From M3007 sp964484205 (lineage in GTDB: Bacteria; Bacteroidota; Bacteroidia; Chitinophagales; Saprospiraceae): 64,000 bases of DNA. The notes under the pieces were generated by a model that was not told the DNA's origin, did not search any database, and saw only the letters and a program-made list of their open reading frames with translations. A program made the translations under genes and the position numbers. The first letter of the stretch is position 1, and the number at the start of each line of letters is the position of its first letter. Below, in pieces: positions 25,662-33,668 of this stretch. Location of the stretch: assembly GCA_964484205.1 (NCBI GenBank), contig CAZAEZ010000001.1:62001-126000 (forward strand), in the 5' to 3' direction.

Positions 25662-26394
25662 CAGACAGGCAGTTGGCTTTCACCCAACCCCGTGTTTTGT
25701 CTTGCCGTTGTACCCGATACCATTGTGGAATATCCTGCGCCACGCCTTGCTCGTCGGTCATTTGGGTTTCGAGGATAACCACCTCTTCATAAATTTTGAA
25801 CGTTCCAATGCGGCGCGCTGTAGTAACCGGGTGCTCCAGCAAGGCCACGTTTTCCCGGCTGATATAGCCCGTAGGGCCTGCCGGTTGCACATAAGGTTTT
25901 TTCGCCACCTCCGATTTAGCCATTGGCGCCAGGCGTTCCCCTTTTACCTCAATCAGCGAATCCATCGCGTATTTTGCTTCGAAAATAAGTTTCCCCTGCG
26001 GGTCCCAGGTATGCACAAAGCCGTCTTTTCTACCGGCGTTGAACTGTATGGCTAGTCTGGGGAATCCATTTTCATGAAAAAGCGTGTCGCCGCCATGCTT
26101 AACCCCGTCCGAATAGTATTGAGTTTCCTGCACCGTGCCGTCGGAATAATAAATTACGGTTCGTCCGGTTTGTTTATCGTTTTGAAACAGACGGGTGGCT
26201 TTGATTTTTCCATCCGGAAAATAATCCGTCATGACGCCTTCTTTTTTTCCTGCAATTTCAGTGTATCGCCTTGAAATCTCTCCGGTTCCATAGTTTTGCA
26301 CAACTTCAACTGGCCTATTATTATCGGAGGTGCAGGAAATCAATAAAATGCTGTTAATAATAAAAAGGCAGCTATGCCAGGCGAAGGCTTTCAT
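25654..26394 (-). CDS. Lipoprotein with MORN-like repeats and an SH3-like domain
   Basis: 246 residues. Lipobox LISC (Cys21) after MKAFAWHS. The middle holds repeats of the MORN/YwqK type (GEISRRYTEIAGKKEGVMTD, YYSDGTVQETQYYSDGVKHG, FHENGFPRLAIQFNAGRKDG). The C terminus resembles a bacterial SH3 domain (GYISRENVALLEHPVTTARR, QWYRVQRQDKTRGWVKANCL). This fits a periplasmic or surface-anchored protein that may bind peptidoglycan. ATG 26394 is chosen over an upstream start because it places the signal peptide correctly. No partner is evident. Confidence 0.75.
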   Translation of the reverse strand: MKAFAWHSCLFIINSILLISCTSDNNRPVEVVQNYGTGEISRRYTEIAGKKEGVMTDYFPDGKIKATRLFQNDKQTGRTVIYYSDGTVQETQYYSDGVKHGGDTLFHENGFPRLAIQFNAGRKDGFVHTWDPQGKLIFEAKYAMDSLIEVKGERLAPMAKSEVAKKPYVQPAGPTGYISRENVALLEHPVTTARRIGTFKIYEEVVILETQMTDEQGVAQDIPQWYRVQRQDKTRGWVKANCLSVN

Positions 26395-26454
26395 GTTTAT
26401 CAACTTAGTAACGCTAAAAAATAAGTTCACGCTATATGGCTTGTTTCAAAATAC

Positions 26455-26694
26455 CAGTTTCCTCCCCCGCAGGGCGGGGTCGGAATGACAAATACCTAAA
26501 AAAATAAAATGGGGGGCGGTAGATTGGTGAAAAGGCTACATTCCAACGCCCCCCATTTTGCCCTTGGGTTTCCTACAACAGTTAGGCAGTAAAGGCGGGG
26601 GCAACAAAATGCCCCTTTGCGCAATTTCCCGCCCCCGCCCATTTTTTCTCGCGGTTCTTGTCATTCCGACCCCGCCCTGCGGGGGAGGAAACTG
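26455..26694. mobile_element. MITE-like non-coding element with perfect 37-bp terminal inverted repeats
   Basis: A 240-bp element whose ends, 26455-26491 and 26658-26694, are perfect 37-bp inverted repeats (CAGTTTCCTCCCCCGCAGGG inward). Inside are a 13-bp perfect inverted pair (AAAATGGGGGGCG 26506-26518; complement 26547-26559) and a G/C-rich pair GGCGGGGGC (26594-26602) / GCCCCCGCC (26631-26639). No open frame of note. The layout fits a miniature inverted-repeat element moved by a transposase elsewhere. I see no convincing target-site duplication. It fills most of the 422-bp gap between the lipoprotein and haloperoxidase genes; the rest of the gap shows nothing recognisable. Confidence 0.6.
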
Positions 26695-26816
26695 AAATAG
26701 TACTCATCGTGAATTAATTTTTTAATCGTTACTTACACAGGTTTTTATAGAAAAAATCCCCAACATGCTAAACTGTATCCGGAAGAAGAGATTGCCAGTA
26801 GTGTGGCCAGCCGCAA

Positions 26817-28235
26817 TTATTTTTTCCAGGGCAAATTATGCACACGCTGTCCAATGAATTTTCCGTGCCGGACGCCTTCATCACAATCCATCCGGAAGTG
26901 CACACCCAACAGCACGCGCGACCAGGCGTTTTCCTCCGCCATTTGTTCAAAACTGGTAAATGAACGCGGGGTCCCTTCAAATTCCGTGCGGTTTTTGTGG
27001 CAGTTGTCGGTCATTGCATAAGCATAACCGAAAACAGAAGCCAGTGCTTCGGCAGCAGCGGCGCCCATGGTAGAGTGCCCGGAAGGATAGGCCGGAAAGG
27101 AAGGCGTAAAGCCAATCTCTCCGGTTAGCGGATTGTCCAGGTTGGGTTTATAATTCGGGTCGATGATCCGGCGGATGTAACTGTCCGGCCGTTCAACATT
27201 GTACGTATATTTTGAATGCCAGCAGCCTACGGCAGCGTCGTTTAGCGCCATGCCTACTTTGGCATACGCTTCCAGCGCAGTGGCCAGATCGCTTCCTTCA
27301 TTTTGAATAACCTGGTTGGCGATAGCGACCCAGCGCGGACCGGGGCTGAAGGTAAGGTTCAGCAAGTCGTCGCTCCAAAATTCGCCGATCCACTCAATGG
27401 AATAATCGGCGGCAGCATTTTTAGTATAAACCTGAAGGGCCTGAGAATAATATTCTGAATTCGGGTTTTCGCTGTAATCCATGTAATAGGCCGCGGGTGG
27501 CAGCGACAGGCGATCGTCTTCAGAAATCGCAAACCGGCGCGCTTTGCCAAAAAACGGCCCCATGGGTTTGCCAGGTCCCGGGAATGTCGGTTCCCAACTG
27601 CCCGGGCCGTCGTAGTGCGCCAGCCAGTCGTAAGTTTCATTTGTGGACGGGTTGCTGAAAGGGTCCTTGTAAGCATCATGGCCGTATGGGTCGGAAACTG
27701 CCCAGTCCCACATGGCCTCGCCTACGCTGATACCGTAGTCCCTCGACCGGTTGAACACGGTGTAACCCACTTCGCTCAGGTATTTGTCGTCAAGCGTGGC
27801 TACCAGGGCATCCCACTTGTTCTGAATGCCTGCAGGCGGAAACGTGCCGGTGTTTGGAAAAAATTTGGGCATCATTGTCGAATAAACGGCATGGACAACC
27901 GTGGGCCAGTGGTATTCGAGGCCCTGGTCGGTATCCGGAATATTAAGCCCGGGATAGCGTTTTTCAAGTGAATTGTACTCCGGCATTCCCCCGATGCAGG
28001 CTTCATAAGCGGCAAGGCCCATGTACGCCAGCGAGCGCGGCGCCGGCCCTGGGCGGTAACCCGCGGCATAGCGCTCGATGTCCAGAAATAATTCATTCCA
28101 CAGCAGCGCAGGTTCTGCACTGCTTTTCTGGACGGTATTGTCTGCGGGATTATAGTCGTCTTTACAGGAAATCACCAGGGTGGAAATCAACGCGATGCAG
28201 CACAACAATCGCGAAAAATTGTATTTAGGAAGCAT
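26817..28235 (-). CDS. Vanadium-dependent haloperoxidase-like lipoprotein
   Basis: 472 residues with lipobox VISC (Cys24). The vanadium-site residues are all kept: SKYTYNVERP (Lys, then Arg 7 later), YPSGHSTMG (Ser-Gly-His) and SRVLLGVHFRMDCDEG (Arg, then the axial His 6 later). The N terminus has the ARS-like helix PRSLAYMGLAAYEAC common to Bacteroidota members. These enzymes oxidise halides or act as acid phosphatases; the substrate is unknown. It is divergent from a two-component system, beyond which lies a close homologue. Confidence 0.85.
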   Translation of the reverse strand: MLPKYNFSRLLCCIALISTLVISCKDDYNPADNTVQKSSAEPALLWNELFLDIERYAAGYRPGPAPRSLAYMGLAAYEACIGGMPEYNSLEKRYPGLNIPDTDQGLEYHWPTVVHAVYSTMMPKFFPNTGTFPPAGIQNKWDALVATLDDKYLSEVGYTVFNRSRDYGISVGEAMWDWAVSDPYGHDAYKDPFSNPSTNETYDWLAHYDGPGSWEPTFPGPGKPMGPFFGKARRFAISEDDRLSLPPAAYYMDYSENPNSEYYSQALQVYTKNAAADYSIEWIGEFWSDDLLNLTFSPGPRWVAIANQVIQNEGSDLATALEAYAKVGMALNDAAVGCWHSKYTYNVERPDSYIRRIIDPNYKPNLDNPLTGEIGFTPSFPAYPSGHSTMGAAAAEALASVFGYAYAMTDNCHKNRTEFEGTPRSFTSFEQMAEENAWSRVLLGVHFRMDCDEGVRHGKFIGQRVHNLPWKK

Positions 28236-28333
28236 GAGAAAAAGGTTGGTTATGGTATGACAGTTGGTATCGGTCGTTTTGCAAACGCCATTGTCAATTT
28301 TTCAAATATGGTGCCAGTACGCTCCTGATTTCC

Positions 28334-28352
28334 TTAGAATTCCATTAGAATT
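28334..28352. promoter_or_regulatory. Candidate response-regulator operator: direct repeat TTAGAATT
   Basis: TTAGAATT at 28334-28341 and 28345-28352, spaced 11 bp start to start, i.e. one helical turn. Tandem direct repeats with this spacing are typical binding sites of OmpR/PhoB-type regulators. It sits in the 192-bp divergent region between the haloperoxidase-like gene and the regulator gene. Confidence 0.4.
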
Positions 28353-28427
28353 TCCCGGTAGGATTTGGCATGGAATTTTCCAACATAAGTTCCTGATATT
28401 TACCGCAATTACAGGTTGTTTACTCGG

Positions 28428-29108
28428 ATGAAAATTTTGTTGATTGAAGATGAAATCAAAGCCGTCCATTCCTTGAAGAAAGGACTGGAGGAAAATGAAA
28501 TTGCCGTTGATTTTGCTTGCGACGGCTATGCCGGGCAATTGTTGGCCGAGCAAGGCAGCTATGATGTCATCATCACGGATGTCGTAATGCCAAAATTGAA
28601 CGGTTTCGACCTGATACGGCATTTGCGCGCGAAGGGGGTAGACACACCGGTCATGCTACTGACAGCGCTGGGCACGACAGACGACAAGGTGGAAGGCCTG
28701 GAGGCAGGCGGAGACGATTATCTGGTCAAACCCTTTGAATTTAAAGAATTGCTTGCCCGGATAAAAGTGTTGGTCCGCAGAAGACGCGGCATGGATTTAC
28801 CTGGTATCACCCTCAGTTATGCCAATATCGTGATGAATCTGGACGCTAAAATATTTACCCGAGCGGGACAAAAGATCGACCTGACGCCCAAGGAATTTGC
28901 CCTGATGGAGTATTTCATCCGGCACCAGGGCCGTGTTATTTCCAAAACGGAGCTGGCCGAAAAAGTTTGGGAAATCACGTTCGAAACCTCCACCAACGTA
29001 ATTGAAGTGTATATCAACTACCTGAGGAACAAGATGGACAAGCCCTTCGACCAGAAATTGATTCATACGGTATTTGGAACCGGCTATATTTTGGAAGAAA
29101 AAAAGTAG
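28428..29108 (+). CDS. OmpR/PhoB-family response regulator
   Basis: 226 residues. Receiver domain with acidic pair (LLIEDE), phospho-acceptor Asp51 (IITDVVMPKLNG), switch Thr in LLTAL and Lys in YLVKPF; then a winged-helix C-terminal domain (LTPKEFALMEYFIRHQGRVISK, NVIEVYINYLRNK, LIHTVFGTGYIL). ATG 28428 is the natural start; a TTG 12 bases upstream would add MFTR. It is followed 20 bp later by its histidine kinase. It most likely regulates its own unit and the flanking haloperoxidase-like genes. Confidence 0.92.
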   Translation: MKILLIEDEIKAVHSLKKGLEENEIAVDFACDGYAGQLLAEQGSYDVIITDVVMPKLNGFDLIRHLRAKGVDTPVMLLTALGTTDDKVEGLEAGGDDYLVKPFEFKELLARIKVLVRRRRGMDLPGITLSYANIVMNLDAKIFTRAGQKIDLTPKEFALMEYFIRHQGRVISKTELAEKVWEITFETSTNVIEVYINYLRNKMDKPFDQKLIHTVFGTGYILEEKK

Positions 29109-29128
29109 CGGCAGCTGCAATCCGTGCC

Positions 29129-30529
29129 ATGCAAATCAGAAATAAGCTGACACTTCAGTTCCTGGTCATCCTTGCCGGCATCCTGCTGATTGCCATGTGG
29201 TATATTTATTTTCAATTTAAAAATCACCTGGAAAATGAATTCTACAACAACCTGCGCTCAAAAGCCCTGATGACGGCAGAAATGGTTGTCGGTAAAACCA
29301 GCCTGATTCGGGATGAATTTGCCCTGGCAGTTAAAAAAACAAGCATTCACGCAACAGACTACACTGAAAATATCGCGATATACGATCGCAACAACCAACT
29401 GATCTACAGTTTTAACCCGGTCAGTCGCCCCCTCGACCAGCGCATACTGGCGGAAACCTGGGAAAAACAGGAGTTCCGATTTGAGCGCGGCAAATTTTGT
29501 GCGCTCGGACTGGTGTACACCAGGCAGCCAGGCCAGGCCTACCTCGTGATTGCCGAGTCTGTTTTCGAACCGGGCCACCTTAAAAACCTCGCCCGAATCC
29601 TCCTTTGGGTTTTTTGCATCTCCATGGCACTTGTCGCACTTGGCGGCTGGTTTTTTGCCGGGCAGGCACTTGCGCCGCTGAACCGGATCATGAACCAGGT
29701 TGACGCCGTGCTGCCAACTGATTTAAGCCGGCGGCTGGAATCGCCCAACCAGAAGGACGAACTTTCACGATTGGTCATCACCTTTAACAAATTGCTCGAC
29801 CGCATTCAAAATGCCTTCAGCAATCAAAAAATGTTTCTTTCCAATATTTCCCATGAATTCAAAAACCCGCTGAATGTCATTATTGCCCAGTTGGAAGTTA
29901 CCCTGGCCCAAAAACGCCCGGCCACGGAATACCGACAAACGCTGGTTTCTGTGCTGGAGGATGCAAAATACCTGAACGACGTGACGGAAAAACTGACCCA
30001 ACTAGCTAAAATCAATTCGGATAACCTCGCTATTTCCTTTGAACGTATCCGGCTTGACGAACTGATCTGGCAGGCAAAAGCCGCCATTCTCAAGGCCCAT
30101 CCTGAACAGGAAGTGCGTTTCGAAGTCCAGAATCTGCCGGAGGAGGAATCGAAATTGTATGTCTCCGGAAACGAACAGTTGCTGAAAACGGCGCTGATCA
30201 ACCTCGTGGAAAACGGCTGCAAGTTCAGCCCGGAAAAACGGGTGCACATCAGGCTTTCCTCCGGCTCAAACGGCACCTTGACGATTGAACTTCAAGACTT
30301 TGGACCAGGAATTGAACCGGAAGAAATCCCCCACATTTTCGAGCCGTTCTACCGGAGTCCGAATAGCGCTGCGGTTAAAGGTTCCGGTATCGGCCTGTCG
30401 CTGGTGAACAGCATTTTAAAACTGCACCGGATCGAGCTGCAACTGGTCAGCGTGCCCGGCGTTGGCTCAACGTTCACCCTGCTGTTCCCACCCGCATCCG
30501 TTGAAAGCGATCCTCATCCATTTCCCTAA
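29129..30529 (+). CDS. Membrane sensor histidine kinase
   Basis: 466 residues: TM1 (~10-28), a periplasmic sensor region of ~120 residues without known family, TM2 (~155-178), HAMP (~178-230), the HisKA domain with phospho-accepting His242 (FLSNISHEFKNPLNVI) and the ATPase domain with N box (LINLVENGCKFSP), G1 (LQDFGPGIEPEE), F (IFEPFYRS) and G2 (GSGIGLSLVNSI). It pairs with the preceding regulator. The signal sensed is not evident; genes on both sides suggest stress related to halide, phosphate or oxidants. That last point is inference. Confidence 0.92.
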   Translation: MQIRNKLTLQFLVILAGILLIAMWYIYFQFKNHLENEFYNNLRSKALMTAEMVVGKTSLIRDEFALAVKKTSIHATDYTENIAIYDRNNQLIYSFNPVSRPLDQRILAETWEKQEFRFERGKFCALGLVYTRQPGQAYLVIAESVFEPGHLKNLARILLWVFCISMALVALGGWFFAGQALAPLNRIMNQVDAVLPTDLSRRLESPNQKDELSRLVITFNKLLDRIQNAFSNQKMFLSNISHEFKNPLNVIIAQLEVTLAQKRPATEYRQTLVSVLEDAKYLNDVTEKLTQLAKINSDNLAISFERIRLDELIWQAKAAILKAHPEQEVRFEVQNLPEEESKLYVSGNEQLLKTALINLVENGCKFSPEKRVHIRLSSGSNGTLTIELQDFGPGIEPEEIPHIFEPFYRSPNSAAVKGSGIGLSLVNSILKLHRIELQLVSVPGVGSTFTLLFPPASVESDPHPFP

Positions 30530-30555
30530 ACCACCCGGCACAACGAAACTTAGTT

Positions 30556-31959
30556 ATGTCTTCAAATAAAATATCAGAACAGAAACGATTTTACCGGTGG
30601 TTCGCGCCCGCCTTGGTTTTTGCCGCAGTATCCGGTTGCGTTGCAGGGCTACTTTTTTGCACCCGTGCTCCGGTCAGGCTGCTCGATCCGGCGTCGGACG
30701 TTGCGCGCACATGGTACCGGCACGGCCTGGAAATTGAGCCCCTGGCCGAAAGTTTCAGAGCACCGGTAGCCGCCCGCATGTACGGATATATGGGACTGGC
30801 TGCCTACGAGGCCGCTCTGCCTGTCCTTGGGACGGAATATCAAAGTATTGTTTCCATGTTTCCCTCGCTGGAAATCCCCCCCCCGCAGTCGGACAGGAAT
30901 TATTACATGCCGGCTATTTTGAACGGCTGCTATGCGGTGCTTTTTGAAAAATTCTACGCCATGGCGACAAACACGCAGATTGCCATAAAACGAAAACAAC
31001 TCGCAACAGCACTGGACAACCGGTGCAAGCAAGAAACCGATTCGGCCACTTTTATCCGGTCAAAATTATACGGTGAAGCAGTTGCCCGGGCCGTATTCGA
31101 CTGGTCGGCCACGGATAGCCTGGGCCACCATGCCAACCTGCACCTGTATGACCGGAATTATACCCCGCCGCCCGGCGAAGGCAAATGGAAGCCTTGCCTC
31201 GACTTTCCCTTGCCGGCGCTTTTACCGAATTGGCACAAGTTGCGCACGTTTGTCATTCAGCCGGACGATTTTGAAGCCAATCCGCATCCACCATTTTCTA
31301 CCGACCCGAACTCCTTTTTTTACAAGCAGGCCCTGGAAATTTATACGCTGACAGCACCCTTGTCAAATGAAAATTTGTGGATTGCCGAATTTTGGAGCGA
31401 CGACCAACCCGGCCTGACCTATTCCGCTGCAAGCCGTTGGATATCTGTTGTTTGTCAGGTGCTTGAGCAGGAAAATCCATCTGCCGCCAAAACATTGGAA
31501 ACTTACCTCAAAGTTGGTTTTGCGCTCAACGACGCTATGGTTGCCTGCTGGCAATCGAAGTACCGGTACAACCTGGAGCGCCCGGAATCCTACATCGCCC
31601 GGGTATTCGATTCGGAATGGCGCCCGATTCACCATACGCCGCCGTTTCCGTCGTATCCGTCGGGGCATGCCATGCTGGGAGCGGTCACCGCCGAAGTGTT
31701 GACCCAGTTGTACGGCGACGGGTTTGCCATGACCGACCGGAGCCACCAAGGACGAACGGAATTTAAAGGCATGCCCCGGTCCTTCAATTCTTTTTATGAA
31801 ATGGCAAACGAATGTGCCTTTTCCAGGATACCTCTGGGCGTACATTTCCGGATGGATTGCGATGAAGGGGCCCGACTGGGTTTATTGATTGGAAAAACTG
31901 TCGGCGCCTTGCGCCTGGACCGCAGAAAAACGGTTAGCGGCTCTCCTGGAATTCAATGA
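30556..31959 (+). CDS. Vanadium-dependent haloperoxidase-like membrane-anchored protein
   Basis: 467 residues. An N-terminal helix (FAPALVFAAVSGCVAGLLF) probably anchors it with the enzyme outside. Vanadium-site residues are present: SKYRYNLERP, YPSGHAMLG and SRIPLGVHFRMDCDEG. GVHFRMDCDEG is identical to the homologue at 26817-28235, and both share YMGLAAYEA, so the two are paralogues. It lies 26 bp after the histidine kinase gene on the same strand and is probably co-transcribed with it. Its 3' end overlaps the small minus-strand gene by 26 bp. Confidence 0.85.
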   Translation: MSSNKISEQKRFYRWFAPALVFAAVSGCVAGLLFCTRAPVRLLDPASDVARTWYRHGLEIEPLAESFRAPVAARMYGYMGLAAYEAALPVLGTEYQSIVSMFPSLEIPPPQSDRNYYMPAILNGCYAVLFEKFYAMATNTQIAIKRKQLATALDNRCKQETDSATFIRSKLYGEAVARAVFDWSATDSLGHHANLHLYDRNYTPPPGEGKWKPCLDFPLPALLPNWHKLRTFVIQPDDFEANPHPPFSTDPNSFFYKQALEIYTLTAPLSNENLWIAEFWSDDQPGLTYSAASRWISVVCQVLEQENPSAAKTLETYLKVGFALNDAMVACWQSKYRYNLERPESYIARVFDSEWRPIHHTPPFPSYPSGHAMLGAVTAEVLTQLYGDGFAMTDRSHQGRTEFKGMPRSFNSFYEMANECAFSRIPLGVHFRMDCDEGARLGLLIGKTVGALRLDRRKTVSGSPGIQ

Positions 31960-32128
31960 TGCTGCTCAATTGGAGATCCTTACAGAGTTCCTGCAAGTCT
32001 TTCGCCCAATGGTTTGTCAGCAGCGCCAGTTTTGCCGGGATCGCATTTGTGGCAAACAAGCTATCCAGAAGACTGTACGACAGCAGGGCGCTCAACAGCT
32101 GGCGGTTAAATTGTCGGCGGCTTAGCAT
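31934..32128 (-). pseudogene. Short Tat-signal protein, probably a truncated gene
   Basis: 64 residues starting MLSRRQFNRQLLSALLSYSL, a twin-arginine-type signal, then SLFATNAIPAKLALLTNHWAKDLQELCKDLQ and a stop after IIEFQESR. It begins 2 bp after the KamA stop on the same strand, as a real operon partner would, but it ends after what looks like only the first part of a longer protein, inside the 3' end of the haloperoxidase-like gene. I read it as the 5' remnant of a larger gene cut by rearrangement; a genuine small exported protein is the alternative. Confidence 0.45.
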
Positions 32129-32130
32129 GG

Positions 32131-33483
32131 TTAATTTGCAAGTAATTCCTCGCTTGTTTTATCCTGATACATGCGTGCCAGTTCATCTTCATAAAAAAAC
32201 TGATCGCCGAAAGCCGGCTTGAGTTCATTCAGCCAGGTGGCGTTTTCATCATATTCGGCAAAAAACGGCTTGCCAACCCAATCGGGGTTTCTGCCTTGCA
32301 AAAAGCGCAGCGTCAGCACCTTTTTATCATTCATTTTGGAAACGCCCAGTATCTGCACTTTTCCCGGTGTTGCCGACATGCTGGGGCCGCGTACGGTGCG
32401 GCACAAGCCGCTTACCTGCTGATAAGCATTTCTAAAAATCTCCCAGGCCCGCACAAGCGGCACTTCAAAATAGTGCTTTGCCCCGGTGTCCCGTGCGACA
32501 AACATGTAGTACGGAATGCAGTTTTGGTTTACCTGTTCGCGCCACATTTCGGCCCAGGTATCGGCATGGTCGTTGATGTGCGCGAGCAGCGGCGACTGGG
32601 TGCGAATTTGCAGGCCGGTATTGCGCAGGCGCCGGATAGCGCGCTGGACGGCGGGCGTTTTCAACTCGTTCGGGTGGTTAAAGTGGGCCATGAAAGCCAG
32701 ATTGACCCCACTTTTTACAATGCGCTCAAAAAGGGCTAAAAACTTGTCGGCTTCTTCGTCATCAATAAATTTGTACGGCCAAAACCCGAGCGATTTGGTG
32801 CCGATCCGAATGGATTGGATGTTGGTTTTGTTATCGCCGAGGAAGGGCTCGATGTATTGCCGGAATACCTCGTATTTCATGATCATCGGGTCGCCGCCGG
32901 TGAACAGAATATCGGTAACTTCCTGATGCTGCTCCAGGTATTTGACCAGCAATTCCGTTTCGCGCATGGCAAACTTGATCTCGTTCATGCCGACAAATTG
33001 CGGCCAGCGGAAACAGAAGGTGCAGTAGCTGTGGCAGGTTTGGCCGGAACTGGGGAAAAAGAGCAGCGTTTCGCGGTATTTGTGCTGGATACCGGTGAGC
33101 TTAACGCCATCGATTTCCGGTACATTCAGCTCTACCTGGCCGGCGGGGTGGGGGTTTAGTTTCAGCCGGATTTTATAGGCCGTTTCCCGAATAACATTCC
33201 GGTCATTTGTGCTGTTCAGCGTTTTTTCCATTTCTGCAAAATGCGCCGGAAGCAGCATATCCTCGTTTGGGAAAACCAGGTTGAAAAGCGGATCATCTTT
33301 GTAATGGTCCCAGTCGATCAGCTCATCGATCACGTAGTTGTTGACTTTAAACGGAAGCACGTTGCCCACGATCTCAATGGCGCGCCGTTCGGCTTCGGAA
33401 AGGTGTTCCATTTGTGGGATGTTTCGGAAGGTGTTGAGTGCAAAAGCCTTATAGGCTGGTTTTGTGTTTGTCAAAATCTGCAT
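32131..33483 (-). CDS. KamA-family radical SAM protein (lysine 2,3-aminomutase-like)
   Basis: 450 residues. The radical SAM cluster is bound by Cys150, Cys154 and Cys157 (TCHSYCTFCFRW); ILFTGGDPMIM is the SAM-binding GGD motif. The overall layout is that of lysine 2,3-aminomutase. However, the PLP lysine motif PGGGGK of that enzyme appears here as the shorter ATPGKVQI, and the N terminus differs. A different amino-acid aminomutase or a protein-modifying role is therefore possible. It is transcribed alone or with the small Tat-type ORF downstream. Confidence 0.8.
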   Translation of the reverse strand: MQILTNTKPAYKAFALNTFRNIPQMEHLSEAERRAIEIVGNVLPFKVNNYVIDELIDWDHYKDDPLFNLVFPNEDMLLPAHFAEMEKTLNSTNDRNVIRETAYKIRLKLNPHPAGQVELNVPEIDGVKLTGIQHKYRETLLFFPSSGQTCHSYCTFCFRWPQFVGMNEIKFAMRETELLVKYLEQHQEVTDILFTGGDPMIMKYEVFRQYIEPFLGDNKTNIQSIRIGTKSLGFWPYKFIDDEEADKFLALFERIVKSGVNLAFMAHFNHPNELKTPAVQRAIRRLRNTGLQIRTQSPLLAHINDHADTWAEMWREQVNQNCIPYYMFVARDTGAKHYFEVPLVRAWEIFRNAYQQVSGLCRTVRGPSMSATPGKVQILGVSKMNDKKVLTLRFLQGRNPDWVGKPFFAEYDENATWLNELKPAFGDQFFYEDELARMYQDKTSEELLAN

Positions 33484-33668
33484 CTTTTAATTGGTTATGA
33501 AAAGGTAAAATCCGCAACCGGAGTGTTGAAAAACGGGATTATACTAAAAATTCGGGAATTGCAGGTAGGTTCCCGGTCTCCCTGGCGGTCTGGCAACCGG
33601 GTGTTCCCAAGTTACGATTTTTTTAGACGTCTTCAAAATCTGCAGAAAACTGGATATTTACCCGACAC

